This document shows, in pieces, positions 24,064 to 34,317 of a stretch of 64,000 bases of DNA. The notes beneath the pieces are model-generated. The model was given only the letters and a program-made list of their open reading frames with translations. It was not told where the DNA came from and made no database searches. Within the stretch, counting starts at the first letter, position 1. Each line of letters opens with the position of its first letter. Made by a program: the position numbers and the translations under genes. The DNA is from Manihot esculenta (taxonomy: Eukaryota > Streptophyta > Magnoliopsida > Malpighiales > Euphorbiaceae): contig NC_035170.2 in NCBI RefSeq assembly GCF_001659605.2, positions 22,335,190-22,399,189 on the forward strand, in the 5' to 3' direction.

Positions 24064-24678
24064 TGAGAGAGATTGATTTTGATGATATTAAAACTTAATG
24101 AATTTTGTTTATCTAATCATCTTCAGTATTAAAATTAGAGTATCTGAAAAATATTGAAAAATAAAAAACGTTCTCATCAGAAAGGAAGAAGACTCTTAAA
24201 GTAATATAAGATGAATTAAAGAAAGAAAAGTGAAGTTAAGTATTTTTAGGATTCATTATAAATAAGTGAGTGAGTTGATATGCCAATGATAAAATCTTTT
24301 ACTCTCATTCTATTTAAATGATTTCTGAAACAAGAATTTTTATTCTAAAAATTTCGAAAAACAAGAGTTTGAAAGTTATTATTTTAACTGATTAAAATTT
24401 TAGAAGGCTAAAATTAGATATTTAATTTTAGATACAGTTTAAATATAGATATCTAATTTTTGTCTACGTTTATTTTTATCACTTTTAGTCTGCAATTTTA
24501 ACTGATTTCAGTCTGTATGAATTTCAATATTATAACGACTAGTATTTTCAAAATTTATTTCGTTAAACTACCTCTACAACTAAGAAGAAAATATTTCAGA
24601 TACCTATTTAAGAAATTAAATTTTCTTCATAAATGAGTAATGAAAGTATTGATTTTCTAAAAGCATCAAAACCCTTGT
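24064..24678 (+). repeat. 5' LTR of copia E, left part
   Basis: AT-rich LTR sequence interrupted at 24678 by gypsy A and resumed at 33551 after the duplicated pentamer CTTGT. The exact left edge is estimated from the first plausible TG. Confidence 0.6.
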
Positions 24679-24855
24679 TGTAATACCCGGCTAGACTCCG
24701 GTATCGGAATTCCTACCGTCCGGTGGAATCTCGGATGTCGGAAACCTCTAGAAGGGTAAAAGCATGTTGTCATGAAATGTTTTTATGTTTTTAATGGTTT
24801 TAAGTATGAAATTAAATGAGTTTTTGCATGAAAAGTCTTTGGAGGAAAACCCAGG

Positions 24856-25018
24856 TTCGGCCGCCGAAAGTCAAGTTCGGCCGCCGAACATGCATGCGTT
24901 TTGGAGGCACGTTAGGCCCCCGAAAGCATGAGTGAGGGCAGTTCAGGTTCGGCCGCCGAAAGTCAAGTTCGGCCGCCGAACATTGCATGGATGCGGAGGC
25001 ACATTCGGCCCCCGAACG
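24856..25018 (+). promoter_or_regulatory. Upstream array of TTCGGC-C-GCCGAA palindromes
   Basis: Four perfect copies of TTCGGCCGCCGAA begin at 24856, 24876, 24948 and 24968, plus a variant (TTCGGCCCCCGAA) near 25006. Copies come in pairs spaced 20 bp apart, and the pairs are 92 bp apart. The array ends just before the TATA box, an enhancer position. Each copy contains GCCGCC, the core bound by plant AP2/ERF factors (established for GCC boxes; binding here is inference). Confidence 0.75.
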
Positions 25019-25035
25019 TGGCCTGGCCAGCCACC

Positions 25036-25042
25036 TATAAAT
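25036..25042 (+). promoter_or_regulatory. LTR TATA box of gypsy A (5' LTR)
   Basis: CTATAAATGG in the middle of the LTR, directly after the palindrome array. The same position is TATAAAA in LTRs B and D. Confidence 0.75.
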
Positions 25043-25559
25043 GGGGCACTTAGCCGAAATGGGCGAGCTTTCTCCCATTTTCGGCCACAGCAAGCTTCCG
25101 ACCTTCCCTTTGCAACTCTTGTGTTCTTCCTCCAAATCTCTTCCATTTTTCTTGAGTTTTAGACTCACATTGCAAGTTATGAACATTTAAACCAAGTTTT
25201 GGAGCTTTGGGAACTCAGGAGCTCATTTTCGTGGATCTCCAAGTTTAGGTCGTCTCCCTCTCGATCTTCAAGAGGTAAGAGCCGATCTTAAGCTCCTTAT
25301 GTGTTTTAAGTAAGTTTTATGCAAGATCTATGGGTAGAAATGCATGTTAGGGTATATGTTGAGTTATGGGTATATATTGATGTTTTGAACAATGTGTGTT
25401 GTTTGAGTATGTTTGAAGTGTTGTAGTTGGGGTATTTGATGTTTTGAGGCCCCTAGGAACTTGTATGCATGATTTGGTTGAGATATATGCTTGATTTGAG
25501 GTTTTGGGAGGCAAGGGGTTCATGTGAACCAAGTTTCTGCCCTTCTGGCAGAAACCAGG

Positions 25560-25753
25560 TTCGGCCGCCGAAGGGAGTTTCGGCCGCCGAACCCCCCCTT
25601 TGTGGAGGCAGCATTCGGCTGCCGAAGTTGCCCCCGAAAAGAGACTTTCGTCTCTGTCTGGGACTTTCGGCCGCCGAAGGTGCCGCCGAAAGTGCCTGAC
25701 TTTCGGATCTGTCCAGGACTTTCGGCCGCCGAAGGTGCCGCCGAAAGTGCCCT
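25560..25753 (+). repeat. Downstream palindrome array in the 5' LTR of A
   Basis: Four perfect TTCGGCCGCCGAA copies plus TTCGGCTGCCGAA and several half-sites (GTGCCGCCGAAAGTGCC). A longer unit, 'gactttcggccgccgaag' plus 'gtgccgccgaaagtgcc', is repeated. It lies about 520 bp after the TATA box and so should be transcribed, giving GC-rich hairpins in the RNA. Confidence 0.8.
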
Positions 25754-26004
25754 GTTCAGCCAATTCTTACATGTTTTTATGTGATTGTTTCATGGTGTTT
25801 TAGGGGGTTTTTGGGGAGTATGTTAGAGTTAGTTGATGACAGTATGTATGAAGAAAAGTTTTAAATTTTATGCATGTTGTTGATAATGTATGGGATTATA
25901 TAGGTTTACAGGTTATACGCCAGGCTTGCTACGGGTCCCGGCGGCCTTAAGTCGACCCGGATCCTAGCGCCGGTAGCGGTCCGAATTTCCGGGGCGTTAC
26001 AGAG

Positions 26005-26017
26005 TGGTATCAGAGCC
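26005..26017 (+). promoter_or_regulatory. Primer binding site of gypsy A
   Basis: TGGTATCAGAGCC three bases after the LTR, complementary to the 3' end of initiator methionine tRNA. Confidence 0.92.
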
Positions 26018-26273
26018 CTAGGTTCATAGGATCGGACCTAGAGTGTCGGGCTCATAGATGTTATAGAAGGTCAAGCACAATAAGAAAGGTCATGTCCACT
26101 AGGATAGGATGTGGAGTCCTGTCTTACATGATGGTGTGAAATGCCATGATTTTGTGCATGTGCATTAATGATATGCTATGCTATGTGATGTATGTGATGA
26201 GGGTTCATGTGTGCCCACATGAACCATATGATGCTGATGTTTGCTTGTTATGAGCTGTTTTTCAGAAAACAGG

Positions 26274-28229
26274 ATGAGGGGAACTCGTCGATCAGCACGA
26301 TTGACTAGAGTGCCACCTGAGGATGAGGGCACGAGCGCCCGTCCTCCCACATTGCCTAGGGCAATGTCTTGTAGAGCCAACAGAGAAAGGGTGTCAAGGG
26401 ACCCTAGAAGGTCTTTTGATGCTAGCAGAAGGGGGACTGATAGAGGAGGAAGTTCTTCAGATGTGAGGGAGGTTATGGAAGAGGATCAGAGGAGGGATGG
26501 AAACCTGGATGTGAGCATGCAGGAAAAAGGGACAGGGGAGTCACAGGGAGGCGTTCAGGCCTCGGGGTATGGTTTTCCACCCCATTATCCACCCTTCCCA
26601 CAGGGTTCAGGGTATCCGATGGGAGGTACATCGGATTACTCCAGCTTTCACCCCTACCCTACCTACATGCCTTATCCACCTTTCTAACCACCCTACACAC
26701 AGTACCCAGCCTATCCACCCTCACCTTTCTATCCAAACCCGGCAAACCCCACCTCGGGGAATGCTGCACCTCCACCACCTACAGAACCAGCAGCCCCAGT
26801 TACTCAACCTCCTAGACCTAGCTCAGTTGATGGGAGCAAGGTAAAGATGACAGATTACCTCAAGCTAGATGCTCCCAAATACAAGTCAGGGGATGACCCC
26901 TTTGAGTATCTGAGAGTGGTAAAGACAATCACTGATGAGCTAGGGGCAAGTGACAGCAGGGCCATTCAGATGGCAGGGTTCACTTTAAAGTGCAAGAAGG
27001 CACGGGAATGGTTCAAGTGTTACGTGGACCCGAGACTAGACGGTATGACATGGGAAGAATTTGCGAATGAGTTCGCTGGATGGGCTTTTCCAGACAGTTC
27101 CAGAGAACTGAAGATGATTGAGTTTGAGCAACTAAGGCAGTCAGAGCACATGAGTGTAGAGGAGTTCACGGATAAATTCTTGGAGCTATTGCCTTTTTCA
27201 GGGCAAGCTCTAGATTCAGATACGAAGAAAGCCAAGAAATATGTTATGAAGCTGCATTCCAGGTATTCCTCGTTGGTTCAGTCAGCTGAGAGAGAAAGTT
27301 TCCACACTGTGGTGGATATGGCTCGGAGAATGGAGGCAAGTGCTATAGTTGAGGGGTCAGTGAAACAATCAGTGACCCAGTCTTTAGGGGTTAAGACCCC
27401 AGGCTCTTCTTCTTTTAGTGCAGCAGCTTCAGGCAGCAAGAGGTGGAACAGTACCACCAAGAAGCCGAAGAAGAATAAGTTTTGGAACAAGTTGAAATCC
27501 GGTCTGGGATTTGGCGGTGGCTCGAGCTCAGGCTCAGATGGTACAGAATGCCAGAGATGTGGAAGACCACACAGGGGAGTGTGTCGAGCTGGGACTAATG
27601 CATGTTTCAGATGTGGACAGGAGGGACACATGGCTCGGGATTGTCCTAGAGCACCTTTTATGGGCCAGCCCCAGCAGACAGCTTCTGGTAGTGTGGCACA
27701 GCCAGCAGTTCCAGCCACAACTCAGGGCAGTGGCAGAGGTAGAGGAAGAGGGGCAGCCTCTTCTTCTGGTTCCCGAGGTGAAGGTCCATCAGCTCCAGCC
27801 AGGATCTTCACCATGACACAGCAGGAGGCTAACACATCCAACACCGTGGTGTCAGGTAATCTCGTCATTGGGTGTTCTGATGTGTATGCATTAATGGACC
27901 CGGGTGCATCTCATTCATTTATTGCTCCGAGAGCCGTTGAGAGGTTAGGTCTGATAGTCTCTGGGTTAGAGTGTCCCCTATGGGTCAGTGGACCCAAGTG
28001 TGACCCGTCAGTGGCAGTGTCAGTCTGCCAGTACAGTCCAATTTTTATTGAGGGAAGATGCCTCTCCGCCGACCTTGTGGTTCTAGATTTGACAGACTTT
28101 GACGTCATTCTAGGGATGGATTGGCTATCTACCCATGGTGCTACCTTGGACTGCAGGGACAAGGTAGTCAGGTTCAGAGATCAGAACGGGTCAGAGGTCA
28201 GGTCTGATATCAGCTCTTCAGGCTCGTAG
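26274..28229 (+). pseudogene. Gypsy A gag and protease region
   Basis: The likely start is the ATG at 26274 (MRGTRRSARLTRV). A basic N-terminus and a proline/tyrosine-rich linker come before a single in-frame TAA at 26685-26687. The frame then continues through the capsid region (DAPKYKSGDDPFEYLRVVK, then an AREWF..W.EF domain). Two zinc-binding motifs follow: CQRCGRPHRGVC, then the CCHC knuckle CFRCGQEGHMARDC (about codon 253 after 26847). A G/R-rich segment leads to the protease, whose motif is DPGASHSF (about codon 351), with GMDWL later. DPG in place of DSG/DTG is seen in some plant chromoviruses, so it need not be a lesion. The frame is lost at about 28205-28229, where element B has an extra 30-odd bases, suggesting a small deletion here. 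Confidence 0.88.
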
Positions 28230-28230
28230 G

Positions 28231-31211
28231 TTGCTTAGGAAGGGATGTCAGGGGTACTTAGCTCATGTGAGAGAGCTAGACAGTCAGGTCAGGGAGCCGG
28301 CCTCGGTGCCAGTTGTCAGAGAGTTTCAGGATGTCTTTCCTGATGAGCTTCCAGGTTTACCACCTGCTAGGGAGATAGAGTTCGAGATAGAGTTGGTGCC
28401 TGGCACTAGACCGATCTCTATCTCTCCCTACAGGATGGCTCCAGCCGAGTTAAAGGAGTTGAAAGAGGAATTGCAAGAGCTGGTAGAAAAGGGTTTCATC
28501 CGACAGAGTACCTCACCTTGGGGTGCTCCGGTCTTGTTTGTGAGGAAGAAGGATGGATCCCTTAGGCTTTGTATCGACTACAGGCAGTTGAACAAAGTCA
28601 CTACCAAGAATAGGTACCCATTGCCTAGGATCGATGATCTATTCGACCAGCTAGCCGGAGCGGGGGTTGTTTCTCCAAAATAGATCTAAGATCGGGGTAC
28701 CATCAGCTAAGGATAAGGGATGAGGATGTGCCGAAGACAGCCTTCAGGACCAGATATGGGCATTTTGAGTTCCTTGTAATGCCGTTCGGGTTAACCAACG
28801 CCCCTGCAGCATTCATGGATCTCATGAACAGAGTGTTTAGCCAGTACCTGGATCACTTCGTTATTGTCTTCATAGATGATATCTTGGTGTATTCCAGGAA
28901 TGCAGAGGAGCATGCCCATCATCTGCGGTTGGTCTTGCAGACTTTGAGGGAACATGGCTTGTATGCCAAGTTCTCTAAATGTGAGTTCTGGCTGAGGAGC
29001 ATTTCGTTCTTGGGGCATGTAGTGTCAGAGAATGGTATAGAGGTAGACCCCAAGAAGGCAGAAACTATAGCTAACTGGCCTAGACCCACTTCAGTGACAG
29101 AGATTAGAAGTTTCTTGGGTTTGGCAGGTTACTACAGGAGGTTCGTTCAGGACTTCTCGAGAATAGCAGCTCCTCTGACCAGACTGACCAGGAAGAATCA
29201 GAAATTTCTGTGGACCGACCAGTGCGAGGAGAGTTTCAAAGAGCTTAAGAAGAGGTTGACTTCAGCACCAGTGTTAGCTCTGCCATCTAGTGATGAGGAC
29301 TTTACAGTCTTTTGTGATGCGTCCCGTGTGGGACTGGGTTGTGTACTGATGCAAAATGAGAGGGTGATCGCTTATGCTTCTAGGCAGCTGAAGAAGCATG
29401 AGTTGAATTACCCCACACACGACCTGGAGATGGCAGCAGTAATCTTTGCACTCAAGATATGGAGGCATTACCTCTATGGGGTAAAATGTGAGATCTTCAC
29501 AGATCATAAAAGCCTACAGTACATCCTGAGTCAAAGAGATTTGAATTTGAGACAGAGGAGATGGGTAGAGTTGCTGAGTGACTATGATTGCAAGATTCAG
29601 TATCATCCGGGTAAGGCGAATGTCGTGGCAGACGCCCTAAGCCGGAAGTCACTAGGCAGTCTATCCCACATCACGGCAGAGAGGAGGCCAGTGGTGAAGG
29701 AGCTTTACAAGCTCATTGAGGAAGGTCTACAGATGGAGTTGTCTGGTACAGGTGCCTTGGTGGCCCAAATGAAAGTGACACCCGTGTTTCTGGAGCAGGT
29801 GGCTCAGAAACAGCATGAGGACCCAGAGTTAGTGAAGATTGCCAGGACTGTTCAGTCAGGCAATAATAGTGAGTTCAGATTCGACAGTAAGGGGATCCTC
29901 CGCTATGGGAGCAGACTATGTGTACCAGATGACATTGGGCTAAAAGGAGACATTATGAGAGAGGCTCATAATGCAAGATACAACGTTCACCCCGGAGCCA
30001 CCAAGATGTATCAAGATTTGAAGAAGGTTTATTGGTGGCCAGCGATGAAGAAAGAAGTGGCACAGTTTGTGTCAGCCTGCGAAGTATGTCAGAGGGTGAA
30101 GCTGGAACATCAGAAGCCGGCTGGAATGCTTAACCCGCTACCTATCCCAGAATGGAAATGGGAGAATATAGCTATGGACTTCGTAGTGGGGTTACCGGCG
30201 GCGTCCAACAGATTGGACTCCATATGGGTGATTGTGGACAGACTCACCAAATCTGCTCACTTCATCCCTGTCAGGAGTGGTTATTCTGTGGACAAGTTGG
30301 CGCAGGTGTATGTAGATGAGATAGTCAGACTGCATGGGGTTCCTGTTTCGATAGTGTCAGATAGAGGGCCCCAGTTCACCTCCAGATTTTGGCGGAGTCT
30401 GCAGAATGCCATGGGTACTAGGTTGGACTTCAGTACTGCCTTCCACCCCCAGACTGATGGACAGTCAGAAAGAACCATCCAGACTATCGAGGATATGCTC
30501 AGAATGTGTGTGCTAGATTTTGGCGGTTCTTGGAGGCAACATCTACCTTTGGTGGAGTTTGCCTACAACAACAGCCATCATGCTAGCATCGGGATGGCTC
30601 CATATGAAGCTTTGTATGGAAGGAAGTGCAGATCACCTGTTTGCTGGGAGGAAGTAGGAGAAAAGGCCTTGGCAGGGCCTGAGTTAGTAGAGATCACCAG
30701 CAGGGTGGTACCCATAATCAGAGAAAGAATCAAGACTGCTGCAAGCAGACAGAAGAGCTATGCAGACGTCCGCAGAAGACAGTTAGAATTTCAGGAGGGG
30801 GATCTGGTATTGCTTAAGGTGTCTCCAATGAAGGGAGTGGTTCGCTTCGGGAAGAAAGGTAAACTAGCCCCACGATACATCGGACCCTTTGAAATCTTGC
30901 AAAAGATTGGGAATGTGTCGTACAAGCTGGATTTACCTGCTTCGATGGAAAGAATCCATCCGGTTTTCCATGTTTCAATGTTGAGGAAGTTTGTGTCAGA
31001 TCCGAGCAAGGTTCTTAATGAGCCTGATGTGGAGGTCCAAGAGGATCTCACCTATGTTGAACAGCCAGTGCGGATCATAGACACCCAGATCAGAAAGTTA
31101 AGAAACAAGGAAATCCCGATGGTGAAAGTCCTGTGGAACCACCACAACTTGGAAGAATGCACTTGGGAGACACGGGAGTCTATGCTCCAGCAGTACCCTC
31201 ATCTCTTTTAA
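28231..31211 (+). pseudogene. Gypsy A reverse transcriptase, RNase H, integrase and chromodomain region
   Basis: Reverse transcriptase begins in one frame ([14 protein letters not shown], then [18 protein letters not shown]). It shifts frame in a G run at about 28664-28670, where GCGGGGGTT seems to have two extra G's. The second frame, open from 28728 to 31211 (827 codons), holds [12 protein letters not shown], the catalytic FIDDILVYS (D50, D51), RNase H ([22 protein letters not shown]), the integrase HHCC region (HPGATKMYQ...CEVCQRVK), the integrase core ([27 protein letters not shown]), GPFEIL, and a final W-NHH-LEECTWE chromodomain-like segment. Gag-pol was probably one long frame originally. 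Apart from the listed breaks the domains look well preserved, which fits a young element. Confidence 0.92.
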
Positions 31212-31305
31212 GGTTAGATCCCTATGTGTTTATGTGCCTTGTGTGTATGTTATGTTTTATGCCATGCTATGTGTACCAGTTGAGGAACATTCGGGGATGA
31301 ATGTT

Positions 31306-31321
31306 CTTAAGGGGGGGAGAA
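31306..31321 (+). promoter_or_regulatory. Polypurine tract of gypsy A
   Basis: A run of AAGGGGGGGAGAA directly precedes the TG of the 3' LTR. The same tract precedes LTR B at 55261. Confidence 0.85.
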
Positions 31322-33550
31322 TGTAATACCTGGCTAGACTCCGGTATCGGAATTCCTACCGTCCGGTGGAATCTCGGATGTCGGAAACCTCTAGAAGGGT
31401 AAAAGCATGTTTTCATGAAATGTTTTTATGTTTTTAATGGTTTTAAGTATGAAATTAAATGAGTTTTTGCATGAAAAGTCTTTGGAGGAAAACCCAGGTT
31501 CGGCCGCCGAAAGTCAAGTTCGGCCGCCGAACATGCATGCGTTTTGGAGGCACGTTAGGCCCCCGAAAGCATGAGTGAGGGCAGTTCAGGTTCGGCCGCC
31601 GAAAGTCAAGTTCGGCCGCCGAACATTGCATGGATGCGGAGGCACATTCGGCCCCCGAACGTGGCCTGGCCAGCCACCTATAAATGGGGCACTTAGCCGA
31701 AATGGGCGAGCTTTCTCCCATTTCCGGCCACAGCAAGCTTCCGACCTTCCCTTTGCAACTCTTGTGTTCTTCCTCCAAATCTCTTCCATTTTTCTTGAGT
31801 TTTAGACTCACATTGCAAGTTATGAACATTTAAACCAAGTTTTGGAGCTTTGGGAACTCAGGAGCTCATTTTCATGGATCTCCAAGTTTAGGTCGTCTCC
31901 CTCTCGATCTTCAAGAGGTAAGAGCCGATCTTAAGCTCCTTATGTGTTTTAAGTAAGTTTTATGCAAGATCTATGGGTAGAAATGCATGTTAGGGTATAT
32001 GTTGAGTTATGGGTATATATTGATGTTTTGAACAATGTGTGTTGTTTGAGTATGTTTGAAGTGTTGTAGTTGGGGTATTTGATGTTTTGAGGCCCCTAGG
32101 AACTTGTATGCATGATTTGGTTGAGATATATGCTTGATTTGAGGTTTTGGGAGGCAAGGGGTTCATGTGAACCAAGTTTCTGCCCTTCTGGCAGAAACCA
32201 GGTTCGGCCGCCGAAGGGAGTTTCGGCCGCCGAAACCCCCCTTTGTGGAGGCAGCATTCGGCTGCCGAAGTTGCCCCCGAAAAGAGACTTTCGTCTCTGT
32301 CTGGGACTTTCGGCCGCCGAAGGTGCCGCCGAAAGTGCCTGACTTTCGGATCTGTCCAGGACTTTCGGCCGCCGAAGGTGCCGCCGAAAGTGCCCTGTTC
32401 AGCCAATTCTTACATGTTTTTATGTGATTGTTTCATGGTGTTTTAGGGGGTTTTTGGGGAGTATGTTAGAGTTATGTTTGGTCCCTCATTGGAGTCCACC
32501 TGTGTAGGTTCGGACCCGAGGAACCGAGGACCCCAGCAGTGAGCCAGCTGCTACAGAGTTTGTCAGAGCTAGCCAGAGGTGAGTGGAATAACTCTTATGC
32601 TTTTAAATAAATAAATCAGTTTTAGCATGATTCACGCATCATGAATGCCATGAGATAATAGGGTGTTGCATTAGACTCACGAATATGTTGCATTGCATAT
32701 TATGTTGATGATGTGGATGGATGTTGAATGATCCATTAGTCCCCCTATGCTATGATGATGATGATACGATAAGGAAGACCAGTGAGGCCCATTCTACGCC
32801 CCTGGCACTATGTGAGAGAAAGACCAGTGAGGCCCATTCTACGCCCCTGGCACAGTTGGACCATGTTATGATATGTTATGTAAGAGAAAGACCAGTGAGA
32901 CCCATTCTACGCCCCTGGCACAGTTGGTCCATGTAGGGGACTATTGGTGACAAGTTCATCCTTGATGTGATTAGCTGTGATGTGATGCATTTCATGTTAT
33001 CATATGTTTTAAATGTTTTACTATTCTGCTCACTGGGCATCTAGCTCACCCCTCTCCCCTAACCCCCAGGTTTGCAGGTACGGGATAGATAGAGAAGGCA
33101 AGAAGAGAAAAAGTCCTATGTATGTATTAGTTAGTTGTGGACATGACAATTGTATTATGCTGAAATGTAAAAATATTCAGGATGTTATGTAATGAGGTTA
33201 TTGAGGATAGAGTTGTGCTTGACCATAATATATTGTTAATCCCTTTTGTATATACATGATCTTATGTTATGATGTTTATGTAAGCTAACTCAACACAGGT
33301 TGTTTTGCCTTTAAGGCTTGATGAGATCCCACAGAGGGACTATGTTATGTATATGTTCAGAGTATGCACAGGTTGAGTTAGTTGATGACAGTATGTATGA
33401 AGAAAAGTTTTAAATTTTATGCATGTTGTTGATCATGTATGGGATTATATAGGTTTACAGGTTATACGCCAGGCTTGCTACGGGTCCCGGCGGCCTTAAG
33501 TCGACCCGGATCCTAGCGTCGGTAGCGGTCCGGATTTCCGGGGCGTTACA
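31322..33550 (+). repeat. 3' LTR of gypsy A (full length)
   Basis: 2229 bp, TG..CA. It has the same two palindrome arrays as the 5' LTR (starting about 31499 and 32203) and TATAAAT at 31679-31685. It also carries the 0.9-kb segment missing from the 5' LTR. That segment is shared, inverted, with 50198-51657 and is also present in LTR D. Confidence 0.93.
32776..32921 (+). repeat. Three 33-bp repeats in the 3' LTR of A
   Basis: AGACCAGTGAGGCCCATTCT followed by ACGCCCCTGGCAC starts at 32776, 32821 and 32889 with one or two changes. Two degenerate copies appear inverted at about 50890-50970, and a weaker version lies near the window end in LTR D. Confidence 0.85.
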
Positions 33551-33555
33551 CTTGT

Positions 33556-34258
33556 GTTAAAAGCTTTTCATTTAAATTTTTAATCTTTATTGGTAAATCT
33601 TCTCTCTCTCATCTTAATAACATTCTGTTATAATTACTTAGAGTTATTGAGAGTATTTCTTTCTAAATCAAAACCTATATAAGGTTGATCATGTGTGTGT
33701 GCTCACTTGATAAAGGTTTTAAATACCTATTGAAATTTAGGTAGAAGTTTGAGTGGTGAATCAAACTTGTAAATGTCTATAAGCACCTGAAAAGTTTGTT
33801 GTTGTATATAAGGTTGTTTTTTTGCCTAGTAAAAGGGTTTAGTAGAGTGAAGGCTAAAGGAAGGTCTTTAGAAGAGTGAACGTAGGCTATGTTTGCCGAA
33901 CTACTATAAATTCTCTATGTTTGATTTTCTTATCCCTAAACTCTTTACTATTAGCTTTCATTATTTATCTGAGATATGTGTGTGAATGTTAAAACAATGA
34001 TGATAAGAATGTACTAAAATTAGCTTGCTAATTTCATTTATGCATTGCATTGTCTATATCTGTTCAGTACTTGTCTGTCTTTGATAAGTTAGTTCCTTAG
34101 TCTTTTAAGAAAATATTTGAAATATCTATTTTAAGCTATCACTTATTCACACTCAGAATTAGTAGCCACAATTTTTCATTAAAACTTAGAGTAAGAGCTG
34201 AAAAATTAGTAAAGTGATCAATTCATCCCCCTCTCAGTCACTTATCTTGGGACAACAA
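33556..34258 (+). repeat. 5' LTR of copia E, right part
   Basis: Continues the LTR interrupted by gypsy A. It ends around 'cttgggacaaca', just before the primer site. The exact final CA is uncertain by about three bases. Confidence 0.65.
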
Positions 34259-34261
34259 ATT

Positions 34262-34273
34262 GGTATCAGTGCT
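34262..34273 (+). promoter_or_regulatory. Primer binding site of copia E
   Basis: TGGTATCAGTGC matches the Met-tRNA-type site (TGGTATCAGAGC) with one change. Confidence 0.75.
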
Positions 34274-34317
34274 ATACTCTCTTGCTTAAGGTTCAAATAC
34301 CTTATAGAGATCCTAGA

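Larger units (their letters stand above)
24679..26001 (+). repeat. 5' LTR of gypsy A (internally deleted)
   Basis: 1323 bp against 2229 bp for the 3' LTR. The missing 906 bp corresponds to about 32476-33381 of the 3' copy. Its edges lie at a shared 'gagtta', consistent with deletion between short repeats. TG..CA ends are intact. Confidence 0.93.
24679..33550 (+). mobile_element. Young Ty3/gypsy chromovirus-type element (A)
   Basis: Bounded by TGTAATACC..GTTACA LTRs and flanked by the perfect 5-bp target duplication CTTGT (24674-24678 and 33551-33555). It has a methionine-tRNA primer site, gag with a CCHC knuckle, protease, reverse transcriptase, RNase H, integrase and a C-terminal chromodomain-like segment, the layout of plant chromoviruses such as the Tekay/Del clade. 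Shared LTR sequence differs at only about eight positions in 1.3 kb by eye, so the insertion is recent. One in-frame stop and two frameshifts break the polyprotein, and the 5' LTR has lost about 0.9 kb. Confidence 0.95.

Noticed and set aside
24856..24980. A CRISPR-like spaced repeat
   Set aside because: Spacing is short, spacers are themselves repeated, and the setting is a plant LTR beside a TATA box.
24812..25803. Several Arg/Pro-rich open frames on both strands, repeated at 31455-32446, 51249-51593, 55381-56392 and 62621-63647
   Set aside because: They are translations of the GC-rich palindrome arrays in LTRs; the repetition comes from the LTRs themselves, and the frames differ between copies.
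27278..27718. Minus-strand frames across gypsy A gag
   Set aside because: They are shadows of the gag frame, which has clear zinc knuckles on the plus strand.
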